Shown here piece after piece: positions 1-11,268 of a stretch of DNA of 64,000 nucleotides. The DNA lies in the NCBI GenBank assembly GCA_013397075.1, contig VWZS01004810.1, positions 1,812,561 to 1,876,560 of the forward strand, written 5' to 3'. This stretch comes from Rhabdornis inornatus (Eukaryota; Chordata; Aves; Passeriformes; Rhabdornithidae). The stretch's first letter is position 1. Every line of letters starts with the position of its first letter. Below the pieces are notes generated by a model, which was not told the DNA's origin, ran no database searches, and was given only the letters and a program-made list of their open reading frames with translations. A program made the position numbers and the translations under genes.

Positions 1-277
1 TCATCTCCATGGAGCAGCAAGGGTCCATGTCCTTGTCCCATGCTAGAGGTCCCTGCTGTCTGTATGGATGTTGCTCAAGTGATGCTTTGACCTTTGCACA
101 CCCACGGAGCTGCCACCAGCCCAACCCTGTATGTCCCTCTGGGCTGTCTCCAACTTCCCTAAAAATAGTTACCAGTTGTGCTGGGTGTTTGCACTAGGGA
201 TGGAACATCTCTGGTTATGGATACAGCCAAGCAAAGGCCAGGCACATCCTCTGGGTGCCAGCAGCCTGAAGAACAGA

Positions 278-314
<37 letters not shown>

Positions 315-565
315 ACATGTTCCCATGCACATCCCTGTAAAATTACCTGAGAAATCTCTTAGGGAGAGTAATCATAGAAGGAAGTCAGAGCCACAGCCCA
401 CGGTAATAACAAGTTGTGGATTCTAAAGGATCAGGTGGAGGCAAAAGAGGAGGAACTGCACCCATGTGGGGCCTTGTATGACCTGAGCAGGGAACCTCTG
501 GGGCTCTTTCCCCTGGGTTGTGGCTGCCTGGATGACCTGCCCACCCCCTGCCTCCAATCCCACAG
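1..565 (+). other. ASTN2: ASTN2 intron, 3' end, upstream of the MACPF exon
   Basis: This non-coding stretch runs from the window edge to the splice acceptor at 564-565. The acceptor is preceded by a C/T-rich tract (about 540-563) ending in CACAG. The stretch contains one TG microsatellite, listed separately. The open frames crossing it are interrupted and have no recognisable protein similarity, so I read it as intron. Confidence 0.85.
281..314. repeat. (TG)n microsatellite
   Basis: This is an uninterrupted run of 17 GT dinucleotides ending just before GCACATG. It is a simple repeat of the kind that varies in length between individuals. No other function is visible. Confidence 0.97.
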
Positions 566-745
566 GCTTTGCAAACATCCTGAAGATCCTGAACAAGGAC
601 AGCAGCCGGGAGGAGCTGCTCTCCTTCATCCAGCAGTTTGGCTCCCACTACATTGCGGAGGCGCTGTACGGCTCCGAGTTCAGCTGCACCATCCACTTCC
701 CCAGCAAGAAGGTCCAGCAGCAGCTCTGGCTCCAGTACCAGAAAG
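566..745 (+). CDS. ASTN2: ASTN2 internal exon, MACPF-like region
   Basis: This exon encodes 59 whole residues, beginning at FANILKILNKDSSREE and ending at QQQLWLQYQK, with split codons on both sides. The acceptor AG is at 564-565 and the donor GTGAGG starts at 746. The first two bases complete a glycine codon and the last base opens a glutamate codon completed at 21722. I recognise the sequence as the part of astrotactin-2 that ends its membrane-attack-complex/perforin-like region. Astrotactins are neuronal membrane proteins. ASTN2 is reported to control surface levels of ASTN1 and other neuronal surface proteins by endocytic trafficking, affecting glia-guided migration and synapses. ASTN1 is the paralogue to exclude; TRIM32 in the following intron on the opposite strand favours ASTN2. 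Confidence 0.95.
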
Positions 746-3700
746 GTGAGGAGGGCGACGGGAATGGGCAGGGGCACAAACATCAGGTGTCATGTGCTGG
801 TTTCCATCCACCACCCCCTTTCCCATGCATACACCATCACCATGCTGGCTGGTGGGCTCAGGCAGGAGGCTTGTCCCAAACTGTGTGCCCGTTGTCAGGT
901 GGCACATGTCATTGGCAGCATCCCTGAGCCACCCTGCCTGCTCCTGCCCTTCAGCTTCCATGCTCTGGCTCCATCCTTGCCCAGGGTGATCCCCTTCCCC
1001 ACGGTGGCCCTCGTGTGCCCAAGGTCAGCTGATGGAGATGTGACATAAATGAGCTGTCTCAGAATGGCTTTGTTTTATTGCTTGTGACAATGACAGTCTT
1101 TAAGGAAGTGCATTAAATCAATAGCAGACTCATTGTGCTACACCATAAATAATGAGACACATCATTAAACAGGGCAATAAACTTCAGGACTTTGAAGTAA
1201 CACAATTAGGTTATGTTTATAAAAACTCCCTTATCGCTGTAGCCTTCCATTTTCCGATTCATCTCTCTCCTCCAGAGACTTGGGGATATTCCCTGGCTCT
1301 GACATTTTTCTATTCAAAAAACATCTGTGGTGTATCACAGTGCCCACCTTAGGGCTGATGGTGACAGAGGTCATCAGGGCACTTGCATCCTGCTCTGGTG
1401 GCACTGCCAAGAGCAGCCTCGCTCCCTGGAACCCAGCAGAGAGAGAGATGTTCTCCCACACACTGCCTCCCTGGCTCTTGGCTCATTTTCTTCTCCGTTT
1501 TCCCAGTGTAGCTTGTCTTGTAAGCGTATTTATAACACCCTGTGCTCGTTTGTTTGGGTTTTAAATAGTGATAAATGAAGTTTGCCATAGCAATGCCCCT
1601 GTTTAGCAGGAGAAGGCACGTGGAGGTGGGTTGTTTATGTACTCATGATGTTATTAATCACTCAGGAGCATTCCCTGCAACCCAGGGGCAAATGTGTTGG
1701 TGGGGAGCAGACCCCGAGTGCCCCGTGGTCCCAGTGCCATCACCTGGGACCAAACGAAGCCCAGACAAGGGTTTCTCAGGAGAATAAGAGGTGGGAAGGA
1801 GAGGCAGCTGCTGCAGTCCAGGCCTGGCACAAGCACTGCTGCTGCTCCACAGTGCTGGGGCCAGAGGGGACATGAATAGCACTTGATCTGGTGGTGAAAT
1901 ATCTCCCATTCCTTCACTCCCACCTCCCCATGTCAGGGGCAGCGGTGGCTCGGGGCTCAGCCACAAGGCCCTGCAGTGGCACAGAGGCTTTGTTACTGAA
2001 GCAGTACCTCAGTGAGAGAATAATTTCCTTTTTAGTCCATGGTATGCAACCAGGTGGATCCCTTGCTCTCCAACCGGGTCCTGTCCCCACTCCTGGAGCT
2101 ATGCCTGGCTGCCCTGGCATTTGTGGGGCATCCAGAGAATCCTTTCCTACTATCTGTAAAGCACCAAAGCACTCGTGGCACTCCAGGGATCCCCTGAGGC
2201 ATTGCATGTAATGCCTGGACATAAACCTGTCACTCCTGATTCTGCAGCATTTAGGTGCTGGCTCCAGCCTTGTGTTTTGTGCAGGGCTCCATCGGTGCCT
2301 TTGGTAGCTGATGGGGCCAGTGAGGTTGAACTTCGGGGCTGTGGGCAATGCAGAGGTGTCCAGTGTTGTATTCAGCTCTTTGATGGCCAGAAAATGCTCT
2401 TGGAAGGACATCAAGGATGTTCAGGGCTCTTGGGGAGATCAGCTTGTGGACAGAGAAAATGTCCTGGGAAACCCAGGGCTCTGTCCCAGAGAAATCCCAG
2501 TTAGCCAAGAGAAAGAGCTTGCTGTTCATGGTAGATGGATTTTATTCCCAACTTCTCTCCTGATTTACCCTCATTTTGCCAGTGACATAAGGCAGATCAG
2601 AATAAATAGCTCCAGACAGACAGTTCTGGATGCCTTCTCCACTCAGAGCAGCTCTGGCCTGCCGGGCTCCCTGCTGCTCACCAGCCCGTTCTGAACTGTT
2701 CAGTGAGCACACATATGCATCAGCTCTAATAAATATAAAAGTAGGGCCAGAATAATTGTAATTTGTTAGTGGACAAAACAGGTCACAAGAGGAGGGAGAG
2801 AGAAGAGTCTCAAGCTAATTGGAACAGCACCAACTCTGAGAAAAATGCACATTACAGGGTGTTCACAGCACCACACAAAATTATTTTATTATTTTAATCA
2901 ACTTCATAAATCAATCGCCGGGCCTCAGGAGGAGGCCTCCAACAATAAAGGCACAATCTGCGTGTGGAGCCCTAATTGAAAACATGGTTTTGAAGAGAAG
3001 CTCACACTGCTGCTGCCAGGGCAGGCGCTGGCTCCATGCCGGGGCTGGAGCTGCCCCAATGCCAGCACAGAGCCTGTGACGTGGGTCAGGATCTGCAGAG
3101 CTCTCCCTTCTGCCAAGGGCAGGGAAAGGGATCTGCCTCCAGCCAGGGACAGCACACAGCAGGCAGCCTGCTCTGCCTGGAGCAGGGACAAGAGTTCCCT
3201 TCCTCCTGCAGGTGGGTGAGGAGTATGGAGGGAAATGAGGTGACAGAGCAGCCTGCCCTTGTTCCTAAGGATTTGCAGGAGTGAATCCTGCAAGAGAGAG
3301 CCAGACAGACACGGTGGCACGGCTGTGGCACAGCGAGCACTGCGCTCCTTCAGGGCAGGCATGGGAGCATCCCCCAGGCTCCCTCGCAGGAACAGCCTCA
3401 GTGCATGAGCACACCAAAGCAAACTCCAATTTTACTTCATGCAGAGTGATTAAAAGCCCATTTTTTGGGCTGCTTGCTCTGGCTCTGTGCAGCCAAGCAA
3501 TGCTTTAACACATTGAGTGGCCTCCAAGCAGGGACCTTGAGATTGACTCAGCCATTGATCTGTGCCACAGGAGCCCACATCGGTTTTCTTCCCCGGTGGA
3601 GCCAGCATTTAACGCTGATGGTGCCTCATTAAGTTGGTAGCAGTTGTGTGAGGACCTTCATTTGGCACCTGGGACAAACCTGATGTCCGCAGCCAGCTCC

Positions 3701-5029
3701 TGCTGCGTGTAAGAATGTGCTGTGCCTGGTGGGATGCAGGGAACCAGCTTTGTCACAGTGGTGCTGTGCATTTCTGGAGAAACCAGTGTGGATAACACCC
3801 CAGAGTGCTGGCTGCTGCTGAGCAGTGCCTCGATGGCATCCACACTTCCTCTGTTCCTCTGTTCTGCCCTCACAGTCACTAGGCTGGGGCGGATGAGGTG
3901 TTGGGAGGTGACACAGCCAGGACAGCTGACCCTAAATGGGCTGTTCCTCACCACACAGTGCCATAATAATAAACCTGGAGGTGGAGGCTGGGAGTCACCC
4001 CACCTCAGAGACTCAGAAATTGTACATCAGGGAAGAGAGTGATCCCTCCATCCAGCAAATCTCCCTGCTGAGTGATAAAAGTGATATCATTGAGTGGTAA
4101 AAGTTCATCAGAAAGCTGGTTGCTCTGTGGTTCCTCGTTCTGGCTGGTGAGGAGGAGAGCTTGCTTAGGGAAGGGGAAGAGCTGCTCTGAGTGCAAAATC
4201 TGACAGCCCTGGTGAGATTTCTGCAAGAGCTGTTCCAGTTTGCTTATTCCCGCTGGAGAAGCCCAGCTGGAAAGCAGGAAGGGATGCTGATGGGCTCAGG
4301 ATGTGTGCGCCTGGGTGGGAGAGATCCAGAGGGTTTCACTGCCCAGCTGGGAGGTTACTTTAGGTCTGCAGTGAGGGAAATGTTTGTTTTTTCTTCAATT
4401 TCCTATGATCTCTAGATAGAGTTTCCTTGGCTGAGGTTCCCTGGCCACACTGAGTGCTCAGCAAGCTCAGCCTGTGGCTGCTGCAGATGGGAAAGATGTT
4501 CATGTTCCCTCTCAGTAATGGATCATTTATGGGAATAGTCCATGGAGGGACTGTGTTCTGGCAGGTCCTGTCACATTCCCTAAGCCTTTCTGTTCCCTGC
4601 CCTCCCCAGAACTTCTCTCAGACCACACTCCATGAACTGCATTTACCTGTAAGAGGTGACAGCTTTCATGCTTTCTTGTGAACTCAGCAGTTTTGACAGG
4701 AGATCTTCATAAACATCCTTCATAAAATTAAGGCTAGAGCCTGGAGCTCTGCTAAAACAGCAGTCCCTATTCCTCTGAGTGCAGCCTGTGGCTCCCTCCT
4801 GTCCTTTCAAGGCTCTATTTGTCTCCCTTCAGGTCTGATAGTGCCATTAACACAATTAAGATTGAACTAGTCTGCAGGAACCTTTAGTTTTCCTTTCCTA
4901 GATGCAATCAGGTGCATTAAGAAAGCTGTAAAGCTACTTTTTCAGCTGTTAAAGGACATAATGGGTTTCCCTTATATGTGCTTGGTCAGAAGTAGAACAC
5001 GGAGAATTTTCTTGTTCTTGAGATCTGTC

Positions 5030-5340
5030 CCTATGTACAACCACTCTATTACCTTTTTAACACTCTTTTAACACTCTTAATTGCTTGATTTATGTCATTA
5101 TTTCAAACCCTCCGATTTCAACATTTTGTTCGGAGGAGGTAAAAACAATCTAGCTGGTTGCCATGAAATTTAGTTTAGACTAAAACATGTGCTGTGAGTA
5201 AGTCTGCTAAATGACCTTATGCACTGCTCATTGTAATCCAGAATTGCCAGGCAAGTCAAGTAATTAGTTGTGCAAAATGAAATAACTTCAAATCCTCACA
5301 TTGAGTAATGACCCAGAAAAATCGCTTAAGGTGTACAATA
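5030..5340. promoter_or_regulatory. Candidate conserved non-coding element
   Basis: This repeat-free AT-rich block is dense in homeodomain-type cores (AATTAG, TAATTA-like words, TTTATG). It includes a 7-bp inverted repeat, CCTCCGA and TCGGAGG, around 5110-5138. It has no reading frame of note. The call rests on sequence texture only. Confidence 0.3.
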
Positions 5341-7689
5341 GGAACAACTCAAAGCATCTGGCTTTATTTTTACTTTGTAGCTCCATCCCCTTTGATGAGG
5401 AACAGGCTCTCCTCCTCATCCCTTCATTCTCTGGCTCTTGGTTTTGCCAGGAACAATGTCCATGGCTCAGCTGTTCTACCCTAAGAAATCAAAACTTGTG
5501 ATAAAGCTGCAGGGTAGGTCTAACAGCAGCACACAGCAGCTATTCTGCAAGGGCTGAATAATGTCCGATAAACCAGAAATCCATACCTGTTTAAAGAGCT
5601 GAGATGAGCCCAAGTAATGAAATCCTTCACCCACATCAGCCAGGTGGCTGGGCAAGGGGAGAACCTGCATGAGCCGTGGATGTACCTACTGAGGAAATGT
5701 CCCTGCTGAGCACCCAGGAGCCCCTCTGGCAGCCCCACCAGCACCACCCGAGCTGGGGTCCCGGCACCTTCACAGCCACACCCCCCACACTCAGTCACAC
5801 CAGGTTTCCTCACCAGCTCAGCTCCCATGGCAGAGTTTTGACCTAAAAACGATTTAGTCATGGTGTAACATCAGAAGAACAGCCCGAGCTGGTGCCTCCA
5901 AGGAGGGGAACTACAAACAGAGGAAAGCCAGGCGTTTTACACCCCCACACTGTAAGTGCACCAAAGTCTGAGGTCTTCTAGGTGAGCCCATGGCTCCTGA
6001 TGTGTCCAGTCACCTGGCTGCACCACAGGTCCCCATTGGCAGACCATGGACGAGCCAGGGACATGGGATGGAGTTTTCAGCCAGGCTCTCACATCCCATT
6101 GAGCTCCTGGAGCCAGTGAACTCAAACCAGACTTCTGAAACATCAGGTGACAAGGAAGATATTGCCCTTGAGGCAGTGTGAGTTAAGGTACAAAACCACA
6201 GCACTTGTTTATAAGGTGGGTAGGGAAGTGTCAGGAAAAGTTCCACGAGCCTGCCAAGATCAGATTTATCCTCAGTAACCTGACACATAAAAAGGGTCTC
6301 GTAGCCACTGTGTTCCCAATCTAATCCCCACTGGCTGTAAAATCCAATCTGCCACAGAGGGGAAAAGATTAAGTGTTTTAATAAGAAAATGAGCCGTTTG
6401 CAATGCACTTTTAATTGGATCAATTTTTCCTTTATTACACAATCTTTAAAAACCAAACACTTACGTATGACCAGACAAGCTTTTCCTCCAGGTACAGAGT
6501 AGCAGCCAAACTATTTCAACATAATCCTTAATTACTCCATTTCACCTCGTTTGGCAGATGATCATGACACTGTGTGGGAGCACCACAGCAAGAAGAGCTC
6601 TGTAAAATCATCTCACAGTCGAGTCTTGTCAGGGGATGTGTAGACCCTGGGTGAGGGACAGCAGGTTTTCCTTTTTCTCCCTGAAACCCCCAGGAAGAGT
6701 AGCAGGCATGACAGAGCCACAGGTGCCAACTGCAGTGTCCTCACAGGGTGATGTTATTTTTCTTAAATCTCTGAGTGAGAAATAGATGACAGACGCTTTG
6801 TTTGAACTCTGTAACCAGGAACAGGCTGGAGTAACCAACTGCTCAGTTTACTGGACCAGCTTTTAATTTTTTCCTTTTATTTTTTTTTCAAGCACTCCAG
6901 GAAATGTTATTGCTAGTAGTTGTGCTGTTTATTGGAAAAAAAAAATCCACGGGAACAGTAAATTACAGAGGTGCATATTATCATAGATAATATTGCTTTA
7001 ATTATTCAGGTCCACGGTAGCCTCCTGTGTGGAGCAGTTCTTGGAAGCAGGAGAAAAGTTCAAAAGAAACCAGAAGGAGAGGAACTGCTACTGTCATAAA
7101 ATTGGAAGAAAGCTTTCAGTTACAATGTCATGAACTGCAGCACAGCCTAGTAATCATGATCACTTCCCCAAACCACACATTCAAGATGAGAAAGGCTCCT
7201 CAAATTGCTGTCACATGCCTTGAGCAACTGCCCCCTCCCACCCAAGAAAGAGAAGCAGAGAATGTGAGCAGTGGTGTTAAAGTTGGTAGCCTTGGCAAGC
7301 ACACGGAGCAGCTCAGGAGGGAAGGGCAGTTGAGTCCCCTGGGCTGCCTCAGCACCATCAACGACCTTGTGCCTTAGCCCCCTTCTCCACAAGCTTTTCC
7401 AGCACATTATAGCAGGAGAAATTGGAAGCTGCCCTGATGGAAGCTCCATCACACAGCTGTGTTTGTGTGCTCACTCCTTCAGCATTGGCTGAGCACAACA
7501 AAGAGAAGGGGAAAAAAACCCCAAATCCCACCAAAATCTGCTTCCAGTGCTTTTTCTGCAATCCCTTTAACTGCCAAACATCCAGCTGGAGCAGCAGCAG
7601 CTCACCAACCCATTTCTCTTTGCGGTTTCAGTAGGAAAAAGTATATGGGCTTAAAAAAAAAAAAATCACCTGTTGCAAACATGTTGTAG

Positions 7690-7880
7690 GACAAGTAGCA
7701 AACAATTTGCTGGAGCATGGCAGCCACCATAAAATCAGCTTTTATATTGTCTGTCGTGGCCCCAAATTTGCAACTACGTTGTTGATGGCAACAAATAAAT
7801 GCACTGCAGTGTAACTATTATCTGTGGCAGATTAACATGCTACCACTGTGCCCTATTTAAATGCATCTTTCCTTCAATAA
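7690..7880. promoter_or_regulatory. Candidate conserved non-coding element near the TRIM32 3' side
   Basis: This is a single-copy AT-rich block with words such as AACAATTTGCTGG, GTTGTTGATGGCAACAAATA and CTATTTAAATGC. The GTTGTTGATGGCAAC part forms a near inverted repeat. No transposon signature or coding frame is visible. It may be an intronic regulatory element of ASTN2 or TRIM32, inferred from texture alone. Confidence 0.3.
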
Positions 7881-8044
7881 ACTATTCTGGGCGAGCAGCA
7901 CCACACTGAGGTACACATTTATCAGCCAGAAGAGCAGCACTGTGGGGGCCTTGGTTCACACAGCTGCAGTTTTGTGCTTCATTTGGCCCAAAGCCTTGAT
8001 GAGCAGCAACTTTGGTGCCTGCTGGTGTCGTGGAAAAAAGAATT

Positions 8045-8057
8045 AAAAAAAAAAAAN

Positions 8058-8088
<31 letters not shown>
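8045..8088. repeat. Poly(A) run with one unresolved base
   Basis: This is a run of 44 positions, all A except an N at 8057. The N shows that the assembler could not resolve the homopolymer, so its true length is uncertain. The sequence on its left shows no mRNA-like reading frame, and I see no target-site duplication, so I do not call a retropseudogene. Confidence 0.9.
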
Positions 8089-8092
<4 letters not shown>

Positions 8093-8311
8093 AGGAATGT
8101 AATCTTTTGCTGTGCAAGGGAAAAAAAGGCCATGCACCAATGGATGTGCTTCTAAGTATTAAAAAAATAGAAGTGAAATAGTCCCCCCTGCCCATCCCTA
8201 TCTCAGAAGTAACTTGCACAGAGGAGGTGCAGATGAGTGGAAACCTATTGCTAAATGCAGTGGTCTGGAATGCAGAGTAGTGAAGTGCAGGTGATCATAC
8301 AATACGTTGCA

Positions 8312-9254
8312 TTTAATCTCATTTCCTACAATCTCCCAGTCTTATTCCCCCAGCTTTTCCCCTCTTCCCCAAGAAGTTTTAGATACCAGATAAACCTTCC
8401 AAAGACATTTTCCAGGATACATTTAATAATAAAACAACAGTAAATAGCAACCCTAAGTTCCCCTTTTTTTTTTTCCCTCCAGCCCCCTCCCTTTTTATCC
8501 CTTTCTATCCCTTTCTATCTAGCAGAACTCTGATCAGTAATAAAACCCCTGTCTTCTTACAACTCAGGAATAAAGAGGGCAATTTTCTGGCTCAGCTCGG
8601 TCTCCCACGATTGCACAGTACTCACTTCACATGGAACAGACACAATTCACAAATGGCACGACGGGGCAATCTCCTGAACACCAGAAAAATGGGAGAGACA
8701 ACCCTGCCTCGTCAGGGTGGAAGCAAAGCTTCATTTCTGCGTGGTTGAAGAGGCCATTTCGTTTTATGCAGTGCTGCAAACACAAATTGCTCTCTCTAGG
8801 AGTTGCCCAGACAACTGCTGCCCAGTTCCTTGCAAGTACCACAGGATTGCCTCTGCTAGTTCTCTAAGGGAAGGTGATTTAGAGCAGTCAGTGTTTATGG
8901 CACAAAGAAAGACACAATGGTTGAAGCTGGAAGTGTAGGAGACGTGGCATAAGGAGGTGAAGAGGTTTATGGTGTGACCAGTCACAAGAACCAAGACTGC
9001 AAAGGATGGATCCTTTCCATCGCACTTGTTCTTATTTGTATGGATTTTATATAAAAAAGAAGAAGAAAAAGCAGACCACCACCACCACCACAAAAGCTAT
9101 TTTGTTTCTAAACACAGAACATGATGACCTCTATGCCAAATCCCCTTCAGTTATGGCACAATCTTCTTGAAGGCTTGACATTGGTTCCTGTCAGATTGCA
9201 AAGAGGCTGCAAGAATCTCCACTGCCAAGACAGGCTTTGCTTGCAAGCAAGCCT
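8312..9254 (-). other. TRIM32: Probable TRIM32 3' untranslated region (end uncertain)
   Basis: Downstream of the TAA stop at 9257-9255 the minus strand has no canonical AATAAA for about a kilobase. Two ATTAAA variants occur, at 8427-8422 and 8317-8312, and either could direct cleavage, giving a 3' UTR of roughly 0.85-0.95 kb. An ACC trinucleotide tract lies at 9077-9092. The UTR is expected because the gene needs one, but its exact end cannot be set from sequence alone. Confidence 0.35.
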
Positions 9255-11198
9255 TTAAGGGGTGGAGTATCTTCTCAGGTGGTAACTGTAGATCTTAATG
9301 CAATGATCCCAGCAGTCCAGCACCAGCAGCTGCCCTTTGGGAGTAACAGCAATACCTACTGGGCAGGTGAGTCCCTCCCGGATTAAGATGTTGTAGCCGC
9401 CTCCTTTAGGAAAATGCAGAATTTCCTTACGACTGCTGTCAGCAACAATCAGATCTCCCCTGGAATCAACGCACATCCCAGCAATGCACCTGAAATCCTC
9501 ATTCTCAGAGAAGAAGTGGCTGATCTGGCGTCCCAGCTGCCCATCTGGGCCGACAGAGCCGATGGAGAAGCCTCCTTCCAAGTGGTGCTCGTACTGCCGG
9601 TTCTCCAGGTTGAGCCCCAGCCCCTGAGTGAAGTAAATGGTCCCTTCGGCATCACAGGTGACGAACTTGGGGCGCACAGCACTGCACAGGCAGCTGTACT
9701 TCACCACCCCCATGCCACGGTCCACAGTGAAGCACCAGAGCTTCCCCCCTTCCACATCAGTGACGACGAACTGGCCCGAGGGCAGCGCGGCAATGCCCCA
9801 GGGCTTGCTCAGCTGGCTCCGGTGACATGCCACGCAGTGGCCATCCATGGTGTACACCTTGACAGAGTTGTCATAGCTGTCTGTCACACCGATCAGCCCG
9901 TGGCAGTTCATGGTGACAGAAAGGGGGGTCAGGTTGGGCAGGTCTGCTCCAAGGAAACTCAGCACGAAGCTGTCAATGCCACTGGGGCTCCGGCGGATCT
10001 CCTTCAGGAAGCCCTTGCGGGTAAAAACCTGGATTCGGAAGTTGCCCCGGTCTGCCACAAGCACCTCGCCTTGGCTGGTGACATGCAGGCTGACAGGGAG
10101 GTTGAACATCCCTGGCAGGCTGCCCTTGGAGCCCATCTTCTTGATGAAGGAACACTGCTGGATGCTCGTGGCTGCTTCAGGCATCCTCGGCTTGGCTGGC
10201 GAGGAATGGGGGGTGCAGCTGGGCTCCTCCTGCACCAAGTCAGGCTCCCTAAATGGTACAAAGGAGGATGCTGCATTTTCCGTGAGTGACTCCTCCACGT
10301 TAACGGTCCGGGGTTTCTTCACCACCTGCCCAATCTGCAGTGGTCCCACATGGCTCACCTTAAGGAGTTCCACCTCTTGGAGAGTCAGCTCCCTTGGGAG
10401 ACTGTTTGTCAGTTCTGGTTCTTCCTCATCCGCTGCCTCCTCCAGAAGAGCTATATCCCCTTGCTTTATTTTGGCAAGGAAATAGTCACAGCGAGACATT
10501 ATCTGCACTTCAGCTAAGTTCAGCAAGTAAGCTTGCTCCTCCATCACCTGGTTATTTATCTTCTCCACTTCAGACAAAGAGGTGGTGAAGAACTTGCGTG
10601 ACCTGGCCAGTTCTTCTTGGATTTTGCGCTCCTCTTTGCTGTACTCCTGCAGAACCGCTTTGTATCGGGATTGCAGGTCTCTTGAAACATCCTCCAGAGC
10701 AGCTTTCCTTTTCTGAAGATCACCCATGAGCTCCCGAAGCCTGGCAAGCCTCATCCCAAACTCCCTCCTACGCTCCTCGGCAGCCTCTTTGACAGCAATG
10801 ACTCTGTGTCCTGGGGGCATGTGCAAAGCCTCTTTGCAGGGCTCACACAAAACCAAGCTACAGCTCTTGCAGAAGTGTCTTGGCAGCCTCCTCCCGCAGA
10901 CCTTGCACATGAGAAGTCCCACCACTTCCCCCAGGCCGGCCGTGTCGATGATCTTCAACACAGTGAGGTTGTCAGTGAGCTGAGCCAAGCTGGTGATCCG
11001 CGTGATCTTGCTGCAGAAGGGGCACCGGATCCCATTGATGCTGTTGGCTAGGAGCTTCTCCAGGCACTGCTTGCAGATGGTGTGGCCACAGTGCAGGAGT
11101 TTGGGCCTCAGGTGCTCCTCGGTGAAGGATTCCATGCAGATGGGGCACTCCAGGACCTCTCGCAGCGCGTCTGAGTTGAGATAAGGGGCAGCAGCCAT
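9255..11198 (-). CDS. TRIM32: TRIM32, E3 ubiquitin ligase (RING, B-box, coiled coil, NHL)
   Basis: This is a complete intronless reading frame of 647 residues, close to the mammalian length of about 653. Residues 18-62 form a C3HC4 RING (C18, C21, C37, H39, C42, C45, C59, C62). Residues 98-131 hold the B-box, with C98, C101, C110, C113, C118, C121, H126 and H131. A charged coiled coil spans about 135-255. After a variable linker, NHL repeats fill about 355-647 and form a beta-propeller. The family transfers ubiquitin to substrates including actin and dysbindin, and acts in muscle maintenance and neural differentiation. NHL changes in people cause limb-girdle muscular dystrophy; the disease-associated TDVEGG stretch is intact here. 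The ATG sits in a strong CACCATGG context. The gene lies antisense in an ASTN2 intron, as in other vertebrates. The linker after about residue 300 is the least familiar part and probably accounts for the small length difference. Confidence 0.98.
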   Translation of the reverse strand: MAAAPYLNSDALREVLECPICMESFTEEHLRPKLLHCGHTICKQCLEKLLANSINGIRCPFCSKITRITSLAQLTDNLTVLKIIDTAGLGEVVGLLMCKVCGRRLPRHFCKSCSLVLCEPCKEALHMPPGHRVIAVKEAAEERRREFGMRLARLRELMGDLQKRKAALEDVSRDLQSRYKAVLQEYSKEERKIQEELARSRKFFTTSLSEVEKINNQVMEEQAYLLNLAEVQIMSRCDYFLAKIKQGDIALLEEAADEEEPELTNSLPRELTLQEVELLKVSHVGPLQIGQVVKKPRTVNVEESLTENAASSFVPFREPDLVQEEPSCTPHSSPAKPRMPEAATSIQQCSFIKKMGSKGSLPGMFNLPVSLHVTSQGEVLVADRGNFRIQVFTRKGFLKEIRRSPSGIDSFVLSFLGADLPNLTPLSVTMNCHGLIGVTDSYDNSVKVYTMDGHCVACHRSQLSKPWGIAALPSGQFVVTDVEGGKLWCFTVDRGMGVVKYSCLCSAVRPKFVTCDAEGTIYFTQGLGLNLENRQYEHHLEGGFSIGSVGPDGQLGRQISHFFSENEDFRCIAGMCVDSRGDLIVADSSRKEILHFPKGGGYNILIREGLTCPVGIAVTPKGQLLVLDCWDHCIKIYSYHLRRYSTP

Positions 11199-11268
11199 GG
11201 TGCTCCAAGGCAGCTTTATCCAGCACAGTGCCTTGTGCTCACATCTATTCCAAGGTGCTCTGATTCTG
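11199..11268 (-). other. TRIM32: TRIM32 5' UTR start of coding exon and its splice acceptor
   Basis: Read on the minus strand, a pyrimidine tract (TTTTTTCTTCCTGGACAG) ends at 11266. Exon sequence would then run from 11265 to the ATG at 11198, a 67-base 5' UTR segment. This fits the known TRIM32 structure, in which a short non-coding first exon is spliced to one exon carrying the whole coding sequence. The acceptor is seen directly; its use is inferred. Confidence 0.7.

Larger units (their letters stand above)
746..8044 (+). other. ASTN2: ASTN2 intron, first part (repeat-poor)
   Basis: I see no exon, RNA gene or clear transposon here. All open frames are short and overlap in both directions. 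Several AT-rich, single-copy-looking blocks (about 1040-1240, 2700-2930, 5030-5340, 6190-6470 and 7690-7880) resemble the texture of conserved non-coding elements. The rest is ordinary intronic sequence rich in CTG/CAG-type words. A tract of mixed T runs lies at about 6868-6895. Confidence 0.7.

Noticed and set aside
7850..8088. Processed pseudogene ending in the poly(A) run
   Set aside because: The sequence before the A-run has no recognisable mRNA similarity, no long frame and no flanking target-site duplication that I can see.
9414..10289. 291-codon open frame on the + strand
   Set aside because: It lies wholly antisense to the TRIM32 NHL region. High G+C at third positions of TRIM32 removes stops on the other strand. 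It has no recognisable domain.
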